In this document: positions 20,520 through 33,565 of the stretch, one piece after another | Position numbering within the stretch: the first letter of the stretch is position 1 | Layout: each line of letters starts with the position of its first letter | Assembly: GCA_963924555.1 (NCBI GenBank) | Contig: OZ004590.1 | Coordinates: 1,116,001 to 1,180,000 of the forward strand | DNA length: 64,000 nt | DNA from: Crambe crambe | Taxonomy: Eukaryota > Porifera > Demospongiae > Poecilosclerida > Crambeidae | Direction: 5' to 3' | Program-made: the position numbers and the translations under genes | Notes under the pieces: generated by a model | The model's input: the letters and a program-made list of their open reading frames with translations, nothing else | What the model was told of the DNA's origin: nothing | Database searches by the model: none

Positions 20520-22535
20520 CTTGGAAAGCTCGTTATTAGACTTGGAATTGCCTATTGCCTCATCTATAATAGGATCTCAGTCTGTAATGTGCTAAAGAGG
20601 AACCTATGATAATGTATCGAAAATAAAGCACAAAGGGAGTAAAAAAGCTGTATTGAGCTATGGAGCAGTGAGAGGGCATGGTTTATTTCAAGGAGGCGAG
20701 GGGGGCTTCTGCCCCCTCTGAACGATGGCTTGCCCCCCGCCCCCCAAGGAATTAGCTAACATTTGTAATGATAAAATTCCAGACACTATGTACTGCTTTG
20801 TAGTTGCCCCTCCTCAATTTTTTTCATTAGGCATTTGACCCCGCCGAGCAAAATTAAATCCCGAGTCTAGTGTAGACAGCATAATGTAAATTATTACTAA
20901 ATTGCAGTATGCAGGTGCACTGGTTCACAGCCTGATACACCCACCTTACCTCAAATAGACAGATCATATTCAGGGTTCTGATGTTAGAGAGGTGCAGGAC
21001 AACTCTGATGGGGCCCATTTTCTTTCATGTGGTTAGAACAATTTATTTTAATAGCCACACGAATATAAGATGCTTTAGTGTGGTACTTTGGTGGTATTCA
21101 TATAATGTGGTATTTAATGTGTCTGATCTGAATAAATTAGGCAGCATGTTTTGGAACATTTCAAGCCCAGTAGAATATCTTGCTATGTGGGTAATAGCTT
21201 TTTTATTGGGAGGGAAACGGAGCCATACCCAGCCACAGGCCCCTTAAGGCTTCTAAATCACAGAAAAACCTCCAATTATTTGTACATACCAACAACTATC
21301 ACAGAACAAATGAAATGAACCACTTTGAGTTCAGTACAATAGGCACAGTCACTGCATCATCATCGAAGAAGCCATATCCAAGAGCCTTATAATCCAACAT
21401 TTCACAGCTCTTCCATCTAAAAAATTAATTCCTTTATAGTTATGTAAGATTCATCCTTGGATGAATGCTTTCAATTGATGGACATCAGACAAGTAATTCA
21501 ATTAATGAAAATTTAGCTAAACTATTGTGTACCTATTTTTGAAATAAATATCCTTGCCCTCACTTTCTTTCTTTCCGCCTCTTTACCCTCCGAACTAGTA
21601 GCCAACCCCACTGATCTAGTCTTCTGGTTCTCATAAAGATTACGGTATTCCGCTACATTAAATGATCCTGCTCCGATCTTCCTTCCCAGCTGCATAATTA
21701 TTTCATAACTTACACTGTTTAGTATAGTAATAATTAGCTAAGGCCATCCCAAATTGGTTAGTCGTTTCTTGGGCAGCTCAGCTAGAACGATAGGGTAGGT
21801 AGGTAGGTAGGCACAAATTTCTAGCACTGAAGAAGTTAGTTTAATCACTGACTGTATGACTAGGGCAAGCACTTAAAGGAAGCTGGCTAATTTTAAATAA
21901 GTATATTATTTTCAAATTTGAATCATGAAATTTCGGGGAGGTAGGGCCTCATCTATTAATCACGACTATCACTCCTTAAACTAACTGCTTCATCTTCCAA
22001 TCTAGAATGGGGTAGCTTCACCATAATCTTTCTGGAACACTTGCTACAATGTGAGTTTTGCTCTTTTCAAGGGAGAAAGCTTTACATCAGGTGTTCCTGG
22101 CATGCTTCCTCATAGTTCAATAGGAGCAAATAAATAGCTGAAAAATCCTACTCAAATGATAATCATAGCTAGCTAACCATATGCTGGAGCGCCACGTGGA
22201 AGGAGATGGGGTTATATAATGGTTGCTATGGTTAATGAGCTTGAAAAGGGTTAAAAGTTTGGAACTATCCTGCTACATGAGTTCCTTTTATCTATAGTCA
22301 CTAGTAACAGAAAGTTCCGTTCCCAGGTGTTCAGAAAGTGTGCTGCACATGTGCCAAATAATGGTATCAGTCTGGTGTACCCTTATGAACTTCGCCGAAG
22401 CTTTATTTTGTGTAGTCACTGTGAGCGTTAATGTATGCCCAGTGTACTTACCAAACATTGGTATAAGAGTGTTGCATCCCCTGTACAGGGTATTTTGCAG
22501 TCTTTGGAGAACCTGGAGCATTGCACTGTGGAGGA
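20520..22535. other. Gene-poor stretch
   Basis: No supported gene. A G/C-rich motif (GCCCCCTCTGAACGATGGCTT with TGCCCCCC) at 20710-20750 resembles the one near 19410, suggesting a dispersed repeat. Short GGTA repeats lie near 21795. Confidence 0.25.
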
Positions 22536-22561
22536 GGGGGGGGGGGGGGGGGGGGGGGGGG
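22536..22561 (+). repeat. 26-base G homopolymer
   Basis: An uninterrupted G run preceded by GGAGGA. It can form a G-quadruplex, and its length may be unreliable. Confidence 0.9.
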
Positions 22562-23426
22562 CAAGAGATACATACACAGCAGCTCATGTGCACCCATAGC
22601 TACAAAGTTCACATTAAATTTCCCCGAACAAGGAGGGAAGTAGTGTGTCAAATTTCTGCTAAATAATTGGGAGTGCAAAGAATAAGTGCTAAATAAGCAT
22701 AGTTTTTGTGTTAGAGGTACTACTTGGACAGTTCCCATAGTGACATCGATAATATTGGCACCTTTAAAAAGTATGTATGTATGAATGATCACTACTTAAC
22801 AAAATTAGTGGAACTATACTTAAGCTCCAGAGTTTAACGGAGTCAAACTGTGTTTACTCTAAAAATTATACCAAGTAAAGGTATATGATAAGTACTGATA
22901 GAAGACATAAGACATACAAAGATCATTGATAGATAATTCACTGTGGTTTGCCTAAATATAATATCTACACACAGAATTATTGATTTACATCAGATTTAAG
23001 TAATTAAAACTTATTTCTAACACATTCGTTAAGGTAGTGGCATGATTTCTACCATCTAACACCAAATCATCTAAAGATATTCAATGCAGTGGAAGATGGA
23101 TAGCTGTTGCAATAAACTATCCACCCTTCATTGCCTGGAGATGACTTGGTGTTGATCAAGATGAAGAATGAAACTACCTTCTGCTATGTCGTCATAATAC
23201 GCATGCGTACACGTATGTTTGACCTTTGACCCCAAAAATGAAACCTGCCCACAACACTTGCTTAGCAACAAACAGCTTGCTTTCTACAGCATTTTGTCAA
23301 TAGGGCGCTAGGCTTATCTAGCTAAGTGGATTGTAGGCGCTAGGCTTATTTAAGTGGATTGTAGGTGCTTGGCTTTCTAAGTGCTTATGGTAAGCGTTAT
23401 ACAGCCTCCTGTGCATGCAGCTGCCA

Positions 23427-23870
23427 GGGGGGGTCGGACAAGCTTTTCGCGAAATTGGCTCGCAAAGCTTTGCAAGAATAGATGCGCAATAAAGAATGGT
23501 TGGAATGTAATTAATCTGATGTTTGATAGGCTGTTTCTCCAGCTTTAAGCGTTTGTAGATGATTTTACCTTGGCACAAGAAAGATCTAGTAAGCTAGTTG
23601 CTAGAAAGCAAACCAGTTTTAGCTGGGCTTTGAAATTCAGTTAGCAATTAACCTTTTTCTGAATCTCCAAAAGAGGACGGGGATGGATTAGGTTCAGTCG
23701 ATTTTCAGAAATCTACCTGTTAGATCTATCTACAGTCCAATTCAAGTTCATTCAAAGCGTACACATCTCGAGGAATAGCAACTTCAAAAAATGTATTGAA
23801 ATTCTATGTGAATAAAAAGTGCCTACTCAGCAATAATTGACCTTGTCCGACCCCCCCCCCCCCCCCCCCC
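23427..23870. mobile_element. Possible TIR element bounded by G/C homopolymers
   Basis: It starts GGGGGGGTCGGACAAG and ends CTTGTCCGAC followed by 20 C, so the termini are inverted repeats. The flanks are near-duplicates: CTGTGCATGCAGCTGCCA before and TGTGCAGCTGCCA after, which could be a target duplication. No ORF inside. Confidence 0.4.
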
Positions 23871-23973
23871 TGTGCAGCTGCCACCACCACTTCATCCTGA
23901 CAGCAATATCTTTGACTTTCACGAACATAAATCATGTACCAGTAGCTAAAATCCTGGTGGTCTATAGCCTTAC

Positions 23974-24266
23974 CTTTGGCAAGGTAAATCCAATTCGCGT
24001 TGTTCAACAGGGTTTTGTACCAGATCACTAGCCTTTTTAAAACTCTTTAGGAGTTTCTTTCTAAACGTTCTCCTTGCCCTTCGACCACCAGATGAATTCA
24101 CAGAAAGGTCTGACGCTTTATCATTTCCACGACCACATTGTGTCTTGCTCAATATAGTGGAGGGTACTAACACTTTCAAGTCACTGCTTAATAGACACAG
24201 ATGTAAGATAATCGCTACAGTTAGCAAGACTATTACGGAAGCTATTATTGTGAGTTCCAGAGTCAT
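23974..24266 (-). CDS. Exon of a single-pass membrane protein, unidentified
   Basis: From the ATG at 24266 the frame reads MTLELTIIASVIVLLTVAII, a hydrophobic segment of about 24 residues that would span a membrane. A Ser/Lys/Arg-rich tail follows (GGRRARRTFRKKLLKSFKK). The exon ends at a strong donor, AAAG|GTAAGG (23973). The frame is open upstream of the ATG to an in-frame TGA near 24363, beside a possible acceptor (gatgacag), so it could be a first or an internal exon; I prefer the ATG. Downstream exons were not identified and I recognise no family. Confidence 0.4.
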
Positions 24267-24870
24267 TTCGTCAATAATAGGTAGAAGGTAAGGATCGCTT
24301 TTATTTACGCACGCACAACAAACATTAACTGATCGCAACTCAGGATCCTCTTTGCTCTGTCATCACCAGAACCCGACTTATCGCTTGTTATAAATCATTT
24401 TTATGTTACACCTGAGTAGCCTCCCGCCTATTTTCCCCCCAGTTTTATTTTGCATAATGCCGTTCATGGGATAGTGTCCGAATTGCCCTCCACATCACAT
24501 CGAGGGCAAGGGATGGGGCCTGGTCAGCTCCCTATACAGGTTCTACATGTGCATGGCGGCGGCATAGCTACCACTATGTATCAATAGGGTGTGATCACTG
24601 TAAACTGGAGGTGAATTAATACCATACTCACATCACTGACTACTGGACTCAAAAATTTAACCACAGAAATCAATTTTTGGCCTAATTGCCTCAGTCCTTA
24701 TCTAAACGAAGTGGCTATACGTCCGGCAGCGCAAAGTGAAAAGAGCTGCTAAACCATTAAGAAAACAATAAGAAGCATTCAAATAGTTCCCTGCAAGCTC
24801 TAATTTTAAAGAGCAGCTATTGGATTAGGCCGGGTGATGGTCAAAGCTATTCTTATCATTAGACAAAAAG

Positions 24871-25722
24871 CATAGATAGTAGACACGGAACAGGATTGGA
24901 AACTTAATACTACCATGCGCGTGTTTGCCGGGAAATTTTGGCGCGAGATATGAATGCATAGTTACCACATAGTTAAGGATGAGTTCTGCAAAAGATATCA
25001 GAGTAGATATTAGTCTAGTAGCTTAATATTAGCTGGGCTAGAGTGTTTCCATGTTGTGTTTCTATGAAAATAATAAAACTTACTAGATCTAGCTAGACAG
25101 TACAAATCTATGAGAGATTCGGTATCTCAAAGATGAAGAGTTTAGTCTTCCTCTCCAGCTATCTATAGATGCCCATTCTTGTGCAGAGAGCTTTATGGAG
25201 TGGATAATAAAACATGATAATGCAAATAAATAATAGAAATGTAATAATAATAACTATTTAACCCATAGTTTAACACTGCAATCAAAAAAAACTAACAGCT
25301 ATGAATCAATATAACATATATCATCCGATAGACAAACTATTATACTACTAAAAGATACCAAATACTTGACTTCTAAATTTATGCGAGTCCTGTTCTAGTC
25401 CCACAAATTGGTAGGCCTATAAAATCTTTAGCAACATATCCTACACCAAGAGCAATTACTACACTCTTTATTTCAGTCTATTCCAGTAAGAAACTTTACC
25501 TTCCAAACTTCTATAGGATAAAATTGCTAGAAAAGTACTTGCATTCGTAGCTCTAGTCCCACAAAGTCTGTACCTCTCTTCCTCAGAAAATGTATTGCGA
25601 CAATAGGGCTAAATTTTCTATGGTTACAACGCGGATAGCATGCGCGAAATGTATTAGCTTAATGGGCGTGACGTCACATGACGTAGGCAGTTTTCAATCC
25701 TGTTCCGTGTCTAATATCTATG
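24871..25722. mobile_element. Non-coding TIR element, CATAGATA family, 852 bp
   Basis: Ends are CATAGATAGTAGACACGGAA (left) and, in reverse complement, CATAGATATTAGACACGGAA (right), extended by CAGGATTG. Subterminal GC-rich blocks (CATGCGCG, GACGTCACATGACGT) are present. AT-rich, non-coding interior. Confidence 0.75.
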
Positions 25723-26650
25723 CAAAAAGCAACAAATTAAACCACATGAGAAACTGAATACCCTATTCCCGCTTCAGCTCTTCATACATCGGATAAAGGG
25801 TTTACTTCAGTTTCACCTTCCTCATCTACACCATCTAAACCACCTACTACTTTATGGAAAAAAAAAACAGACAGATTTCATCTTTAAAACATTGCCCAAG
25901 GTTAATGAAGCCGTAATAGGCACTTGGTGTACAGCAGAACAGTACAACTGGAACAGTAACAATTACTACACATCAATTAACTAAATTTACGCTGTTTCCA
26001 ACTAAGGACTTTTTTGCTCGTGAATTTGAATTTTTGATGGAGGATTGACTATTCAGTCTTTTGGACGTAACATAATATTCTGATTGACAGGAATGGAGAT
26101 TATTGCTCAAATATATCATTGATTATATTTTTATGCTCCTCAGTATGTAATCGTTATTGTGTGCAACTATTCCTGAGGCCACACAATATTATAAGGAATT
26201 AGCCATTGCTTTGATAATAATATCAGGTTTCTAAGGATGTGTAGAAAGAATAAAGCGTTCTAAGGCATACTGTAGTTTTATGTTTATAGATGTAACGTGA
26301 TATGGAGATATTCGATATTTTTAAAGATAAATTTTTACATGCGCACTCATGCTGATAAGATTCACATGTTATAAGAGCTAATTTTAGTCAATAAACTCGG
26401 CCTTTGGTTCCATTTTAAGAATCCTGTTAAGTATATTGTAATGTGAATAACGTAAAATGCTGCATTGACTATTTATAGAGTGAGAAAGGCAGTTTCTGGA
26501 GTCAACTTCTTAGGAATAATGTAGAATTTTAAAAAGCATATATACATGCACTTGCGCTTATACGAATAATTTGCGATTGCATATAACAAGCATCTAGTAA
26601 GAACGACTCAATATCGGTTTCCTAAAATTTAAATCAGTTTGTTTTAAGAC
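25723..26650. other. Gene-free stretch
   Basis: AT-rich; no coding, RNA or repeat structure recognised. Confidence 0.3.
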
Positions 26651-26659
26651 ATGCATGGT

Positions 26660-26945
26660 AGGAGAGTCATTTCATCCTCCCTAAATTTAGCTATAGGCAT
26701 CCATGGAAGGGAGTCATTTCATACTAGGCACAGATGACTCTCTATATAGCCAATGAAGGGAGTCATTTCATCCTAGACATGAATGACTCCCTAAAAATCT
26801 ATAGCCACAGAAGGGAGTATGAGTCATTTCATCTTAGGTATGATAACTCCCTAAATTTATATCCACGCTTGGAGAGAGAGTCATTCGATTAGACTACCCA
26901 GTTCCGACACTGTGTGGATGACTCCCGCTCATTCACAACTAGACT
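26660..26945 (+). repeat. Minisatellite of about 60-bp self-complementary units
   Basis: About five units of the form GGGAGTCATTTCATCCTAG, a spacer, ATGACTCCCTAAA, then TATAGCCA. Each unit carries GGGAGTCAT and ATGACTCCC and so folds as a hairpin. Degraded pieces continue to about 27250. Confidence 0.7.
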
Positions 26946-27370
26946 CCCCAGTCATTTCTGACTTTGGAAAAAGACTCACCAGTCCCATTGCTGCATCATA
27001 AGTCAAGGAGCACTAGCTATTTATATCAGCACTAATCATTCCCATAATCTATCACTGTAAATCTTGTCTAGCGCCTAGCTATAGAACTACCCTTCCATGG
27101 CTATCATGACTCCAACCATGTATGCATGGGGAGTCCATCTTGATTCGGGGAGTAATTTCCTCCTATGTACGGAACGATTCCATGCATTCACTCAATTCCA
27201 CAAGCAACCACCTTCCATGGCTATTTGGTGCCTAGAATGAAATGATTTCCCTTCCATGACAGTACAACCTCTGTGTTTATGTTATTTCTCCTCTCTATAT
27301 TGTGTGTTGAGTCTTTAATTTGTACATTCAAAGTTGCACTAGTCTACTATTGATATCTGTTATAATATGA

Positions 27371-29774
27371 TCACTTTCTCATCTGTGATGAAACATAGCT
27401 CCTGTAGAAGACAGTAGCTACTCGTTTTGCTTTAATGCTACTCAAAGTATCCAAGAAATCATGCAATGAATACTCATACCCTATTTTGGCTGCATAATAT
27501 AAACATTCCACTGGCCAGAAGTTTTGTTTCTCTATTATCTGACTTATTGACTGCATCATACACATGAACAGACTCATTCAATCCAACACTTTATGAATTG
27601 AGTGTCACAAATGACGAAGATTCAAGGAGTTTACCTGTACTTCTCCAAGCTGCATCTGATCCAAACCAACTAACTCCATATACAATCATAAGCTGTAGCT
27701 AATTAAGTGATGAGTCTGTTACATTTCGTAATTTGCCATGTTTGTAGATTGTTTTTTTCTTTGTAAGATCATGTGGAGTTGTGTCATTGAGAAATTGTTG
27801 CATAGAAGGAGAATTGTATAATTTCTTCATGCAACAATTTAACCCATTTTTTCCTCCTGTAGAACAGAAGTGTCTAAGGTACTCCAAAATAGAAAAATTG
27901 ATTGCAATATCTCTACTTGGTACTCTTCTATTACTATTGTTTCTTATAATTGAAAGCTTCACACCTAGAAGAGCATTATAAATAATTATCATGTAGCTAA
28001 GTAACCTTTCACAAAATGAAACAGCTGGGCCAAAATTCTCCATGTTATCAGCAATATGCGTGAATTTTTAATTCCTCCTTCAGACTGGGATTGCTTTCAT
28101 GCAGAGCCTATACACAATGTTTGAATTGTTGTCTGATATATTTTCAGCATAAACAAGATGAAATACCTGAAAACATGATATTGTAATCATGTCATACATG
28201 CATGGCTTCATACACCAATTATCTTTGCAACTGCTATCCATGCATCTCTCTTCTCCTGAGACAGATATGGGCCACCAACTAAAGAAGCTATCTGAGCCCA
28301 TTCCTTGAAACCTCGTCCAACAAAGGATTTATAATAATAACACATGTTTCCATACACTTTGCCTTCAATTCCAGAACCTCCTATTGAAGAGGACTTCTTT
28401 TTCCTGTTTGTTATTATTAAGAATTTTTGATAGGACCTAAAAGAATTGTGTTCAACTGGAGATCTGTGAAAAAAAAAAAGCATTAGCTAGCTAATGTGGT
28501 ATTCGAATTTAACTAGCTATCTCATAGAGATGAACTTACTGGTTCAAGTTGAGAGGTATATAGCCAAAAAATGATTTTCATTCTCTTTTTTAACCCCATA
28601 GTCAATTCTCAATACTTTCTTGTTTTTATCACAGCTTCCTTAATATCAGCAATGTCTGTAAGAGTGCCTTCCCTGATTCTCACTTCTCCAATATTATTTC
28701 CTCAAAGATTCTATATGCTATAGCTGGCTATTATAGTTATTACTACACTAGCTGATTAAATACGTGACATCTTCTACAAAACCTATTTGCAGTGCTACCA
28801 AGGTGGCTTGTAATCTCTGCAGCTCTAGGGTTGTCACATATGAAGAATAAGGGTTTAGATAATCTTTCCTCAATTCTGCATCAAAAGCAACAACTCCTTT
28901 CTCTTCCAAAATATTTTGGTTATTAAAGGCTGTGACGTCTCTAATATACTCAGTTTGTTTGAGCAGCAAACAAAATGAATGTTATGTAGCTTGGGATTGT
29001 ATTCTCTGGATAGACCAGCTAGCACGACACAATCAGTGTACAATATATGGTAGAGTTACAACTGACTTTCTTTTACTCTCCTCACATAAAGAAACTCCTC
29101 TTGCATCTATAGTACAGCAGATCAAGCTACCTACAGTGTATCATACCTCAGGAGAAATTTATTTAAAGACTAATCAATTCCTACATAATAGAGGTTCCTT
29201 GGGGATTAGATATACACTCAAGTGGAATTGTAATCGCATCTTCATCCACTATGACTGCATCTTCTGGTAAATCCAGAGGGCTGGGCAGATTTGAACTGAA
29301 ATGTTGTAAGTCCATCACAGTAAGCATGAAGTTCATGTATACTCCATCACACAATAATAATAGTACTTCATCACTACTTGAATATTTCATTTCATATTAC
29401 TGTTTCATAGAAGTGCAAAATCCACATGCTCAATGTTAATGAACTCCACTGTGTCACCAACATAATTATTATGCTTGATAGCCATGTGCACTTTGTATAT
29501 TTGCCACTTTTCCCCCCAATATCACTAACCTGACTGCTTCAAGTGGATACCTATGTAACTTTTTAGCCACTGCCAGCTGTTGATACTTCACTCCTCTCAA
29601 CAACTTGGATTTAAAGTGAAATTCTAATTCCACAAATATCATAAGCTGTCTTTTCCTGCATCTTTGTACACCAGAGGAAGTCATGGATGTGTACACAAAG
29701 AATCTGGCATCGTTGGTATGTATAGCTATTGTGTACAAAAAAACGAATTGTAGGGTAAATGTACTAGTAACCAT
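27371..29774 (-). other. Cluster of minus-strand open frames, unresolved
   Basis: Five or six minus-strand frames of 70-115 codons lie in series (27577-27371, 28043-27699, 28483-28208, 28969-28748, 29390-29181, 29774-29469). Segments such as CYYYKSFVGRGFKEWAQIAS and LSQEKRDAWIAVAK (28208-28483) and VELEFHFKSKLLRGVKYQQL (29469-29774) have normal amino-acid composition, and possible splice sites exist (CAG|GTTAGT near 29530). They may be exons or a fragmented transposon protein. I recognise no family and could not join them in phase. Confidence 0.25.
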
Positions 29775-30604
29775 AATGATTAACCTGGTAACTATAGTTA
29801 GCTACACTGAGGAAATAGGCTGTGTTTTTTTTTTGCTGTTTTTTTCTGGATTGTAGAGCTGAGCATAGCAAAATAGGAGCAGACATAAAACAAATGACTG
29901 CTAGTAGCTATAATGCTAGCAGCCATAATTATTTTATAGTAGCTATAGCTAATAGATAACAAAACCATATGTACCAGCTACAACATGCAGTGTCACTGAG
30001 AAGTATAGCTATTAAGTGAATAAAAGATTTAACCCACAGCACTACATAAAGACATAGATATGATTTAGTCGATCTCGCGTAGCCAGACACTTTCCCGGTT
30101 TTTGGCACGCAAAAACTGGGGCTCTTTTTTCATGTTACCTGAACTTCACTTCTGCCTCTCTCTCCTTGCTGTAAGCTGAATTTCCTTCCATTATGTTTAA
30201 GCACAGTCATGTTAAGTATGCACGCGTTCGTTGCAAGCTGACTTAGGACCTCTCGTCTTGCTGCTCTGTGGGAGTTGAATTATCCCGCTCGTGGCTGAAC
30301 CTCTAGGTGGCCTCAAAGAGGATGTTTGTTTCTCTTTTGGTTTCGTCTTTTCTTTTCACAATCATCAAAATTCAGTTGAAAAAGCATGCATTATCCTTTT
30401 AAAAATTAAGTGTTCATAGCATTGCCGTTGTAGTAAGTCTTCTTTTCACTCGCTTATTTTGTTTGTTTTTTTCTTTCCCTTGTTTGTATCTATTTGGGTT
30501 TCATCTTTTCATAATAATCGAAATTCAGTGAAATAATACAACAAAACAAAATATAAAAAAACAACAGCATAGCTGAGGCTGCAATATCCTTTTAAATGTA
30601 AGTT

Positions 30605-30678
30605 GACCTTGTAATCGTGCGGTAGCGTGTTGGCTTGCGAAGCCCAAGGACTCGGGTTAGAGCCCTAACTCGATCAGG
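30605..30678 (+). repeat. tRNA-like sequence, probable SINE head
   Basis: CGTGCGGTAGCGTGTTGGC resembles an A box, TTGGC-TTGCGAA-GCCCA an anticodon arm, and CGGGTTAGAGCCC a B box. The acceptor ends pair only weakly, so a tRNA-derived repeat is more likely than a gene. Confidence 0.5.
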
Positions 30679-30781
30679 TTCTTTTGGCGAGCAAAGCGAG
30701 CAACTTTCTGGTCATGATATATATATCTTACAGACCACGCCCACTACTATATTTTCCCCATAGACGAGCCGTTGAAAAAAT

Positions 30782-32040
30782 CATAGATACTATACTCCGC
30801 CACGGGGTTGGAAACGGGAGATTTCCCGCGGACACTCCGTGTTGGAGGAGAAGTTGCGCGCGAAAATAATTGTAGTAGGACATATACAATGACCTATAAA
30901 GCTAGGATAGCTAGCTCTTGCTTTAGAATGGCTTAGCAAGCATACTATAGATGAGCTGAAAGGACTGAAAGGTATAAGCTACAGTACTTACAAGTACTAT
31001 AAATAACAGTCATCATTAGCAAGAAAATTAATTTACTATTATAAATTATCACAGGTCTGCTGCTGAAGGCTGTCAATGCTTTACTAGCAGATGATTCTTT
31101 CAAAAAAGCTATCTCACTTTATCATCAAGAATGAAACCGTCGTTTCAATAGACTATAGCACTGGTGCTATAGGTAGCTGCATCAAATGGAGAACAAAAAC
31201 AGAGAGCAAACATGGTCATAAAAATAATGATGAAATGGTTGAATGATGAAATTAAATGATTCGAAATGAACTGGAACACTTGATAGCTATACTAAATCCC
31301 ATAGTAATTCACAATTCATAGGATTCATGCAGCTTGTAGCTATAGGGAAATAATGTACATGTATGCTCCATTTCAAATCTTCAGATAGATAATGTTCTTG
31401 ATGAGGATTCTTTGATTGAGGTACTCGATCAACAGGTCTATAGCTATATATTTTGAGGTGCATTGAGAATGATCCACATTGATGGATAAATCAAAAAAAT
31501 TTGAGTATGCAGTCTTGCATGTAGAGCAGTGCTGCGCCGGGCATCAACTTCTCTTCCAAGGTATGATGTAATGGAAAACGAGATAAGGAGAGGTGGTAAA
31601 TGCTATTTTGGTGGTGATATAAGCCCATCGATCGCTCTCTGCTGCTGCAAGATATTTGAGCACTCAAGTGAAATTTCCTTCCACCCATGGCTAATATAAA
31701 TAAATAGATATGATAGCCTAGCTATATAGTTTATGTAGCTACATGCACAGCTATATCTATAATAGTCATGGTTTCAGTTTGGTATATGTCATGTTATTCG
31801 ATTGGCTAAGCGGTTTCACCATAGCTGATCATGCATCCAATTTCAGTATACATTAGCTATTATAATAATAATTATAGATCTGAGCAAAAGTGCATCATTA
31901 CAAGAGTACACCAAATCTTACATTGCTCAAGCGATAGTCTAGTCTTAGCTTCAGTATTTGCATGATGGAGCTTATTACAATAACGAAGAAACCTCGAGAA
32001 GAAATCGTTTCCAATCTTGGGGCGGAGTACAGTATCTATG
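30782..32040. mobile_element. Non-coding TIR element, CATAGATA family, 1,259 bp
   Basis: The left end CATAGATACTATACTCCGCC continues with ACGGGGTTGGAAACG. The right end (reverse complement) is CATAGATACTGTACTCCGCC continuing CCAAGATTGGAAACG. Interior blocks (GATGAGCTGAAAGGAC, CTGCTGAAGGCTGTCAATG) recur in the decayed copy at 36780-37445. No ORF. Confidence 0.75.
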
Positions 32041-32344
32041 AATAAATCTTCATATTCAAAGGTTATATTCAACGGTATATTACGCATGCGCGGACTAGCC
32101 TAGTAACCTTTTTGGCCGACATTTCTGAAGATTATAGGCAAGCTTAATTGAATCTTACAGCAGTTTGTCGAAGTGCATTAGTTGTTTGTAGGGCCCGGTA
32201 GGCTGCTAGGCTTATCTATTGTGCTTCGTGGTGAGTATTACAGGTTCTCATAACAGCTTCCTAGAGACGTATGTTTATATGATGGCTATAATCACTCTTT
32301 AGACTTGTTAGTTGTGACATATTAGTGCACTGTAAGAATAAATC

Positions 32345-32440
32345 ACTTATTACACTTGTCAGCTTTGAGATATGGCGAGGTATTTCACTCGTCTTCGGCT
32401 TGTGAAATATCTCTCCATATCTCACGCTGACTCGAGTAAT
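32345..32440. repeat. Hairpin repeat with TGAGATATGG arms
   Basis: GTCAGC-TTTGAGATATGGCGAGG-TATTTCAC pairs with GTGAAATAT-CTCTCCATATCTCA-CGCTGAC around a loop of about 14 bases. One arm type (CGAGTCAGAGTGGAATATGG) also occurs inverted at 62830-62880. Confidence 0.65.
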
Positions 32441-32479
32441 ATACGTACGTAAATAGCTAGCAGGCATAGTTAATAACTA

Positions 32480-33090
32480 GGGTAATGTTCAACATTCAGT
32501 TGGCAGTGAGCGAGCAAGCAAGTATTCTTTAGTGCTACAACTCTTTGCTGTTTAGTTTAGACAGTGAGCAAGTGAGCATGATAGGCTCCAGTGCTTGATA
32601 TTGCGTCAGAGAGAAGTCATGTAATTAAATGGTGGTTTCAACCAGAAAGCTTCACCGCATCAAAAGCTGTAAATACTTACCACAAGCACTTAGATAAGCC
32701 AAGCGCCTACAATTCACTTATGATACATTATTAATTTTGACATCAAGTGAGCAAGCAAGTTAGTGCTACAACTCTTTAGAAGATTTATGTAACAAAATAC
32801 CAGGCTAGAGCCTCTACAACTACTACTATACATGTAGCAATGTGTAGCATTTGACAATGAGCAAGTATGCTCCAGTGCTTGCTGTCAGAGACAAGGGTCA
32901 TGTAAGTTGTGGTTCCCACAAACACTTAGATAACAAGCGCCTACAATTCACTTAGAAAGAGGCTGTAGAAAACAATCTAGCTTGATTAATTGGAGCATGT
33001 ACATTATGCACGCGCACAGCGCTACTATTTCGGGACACGTACCGTACGTACGCCTGAGGCATTTTGAAGTGTAGACCTAGATATATATTT
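32480..33090 (-). repeat. Dispersed repeat R1, copy 2
   Basis: Blocks shared with 4575-4925 and 59200-59600: GCAAGTATTCTTTAGTGC, ATAGGCTCCAGTGCTTG, CACAAGCACTTAGATAAG and CATTTTGAAGTGTAGACCTA. It contains an internal partial duplication (32500-32650 against 32745-32950). Confidence 0.6.
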
Positions 33091-33149
33091 ATATTTCAAT
33101 GAGTCATGACCTGAGAGTCAGCTCACTCGCTTCGCTCGCTCGCTGCAAT

Positions 33150-33565
33150 GATATCCTGGTCACTATAGAGTGACAAGGATATCAGGAAAGGAGTGCAGCA
33201 GTGGAGGTTACATGACCATTACTTTCTTGTACATTGCCGATTTAAAAAAAAAATGATTCTACTCACAAAACTAGATAAGCACAAAACTTAAGTAATGAAG
33301 ATAACCATTTCAACGATAAATTTTCTTCTAGTTTTCTAGATCCCTAAAGTGTGGGATAATTGTAATTGTGTGCATGCAAATTATATCGCTTGCAGTTTCC
33401 CTGTGAAAGAGCAGCTACACGCCTCCTAGTAGACAACTGCGCCCGTTGCTACCCACGTAACTATTTAAGTTTCTTGGTCGCAAACCATAACAAGGAGTGA
33501 CCGCGGAATTTTCAATTAGTTTATGCTACCTTTTCACATTTAGGGACTGTAATATACTATCTATC
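33150..33565. mobile_element. Partial copy of the 16881-17706 element
   Basis: It shares GGAGTGCAGCAGTGGAGGTT and ACATGACCATTACTTTCTTG (33190-33230) and TTGCAGTTTCCCTGTGAAAG to GCAAACCATAACA (33390-33490) with the first copy. The right end is GTAATATACTATCTATCG. The middle is deleted. Confidence 0.6.

Noticed and set aside
22288-22792. Overlapping frames with poly-Gly or poly-Pro runs.
   Set aside because: They are translations of the 26-base G homopolymer.
26660-26945. CRISPR-like array (regular repeats and spacers).
   Set aside because: Repeats are imperfect, spacers are similar to each other, and the genome is eukaryotic; it is a minisatellite.
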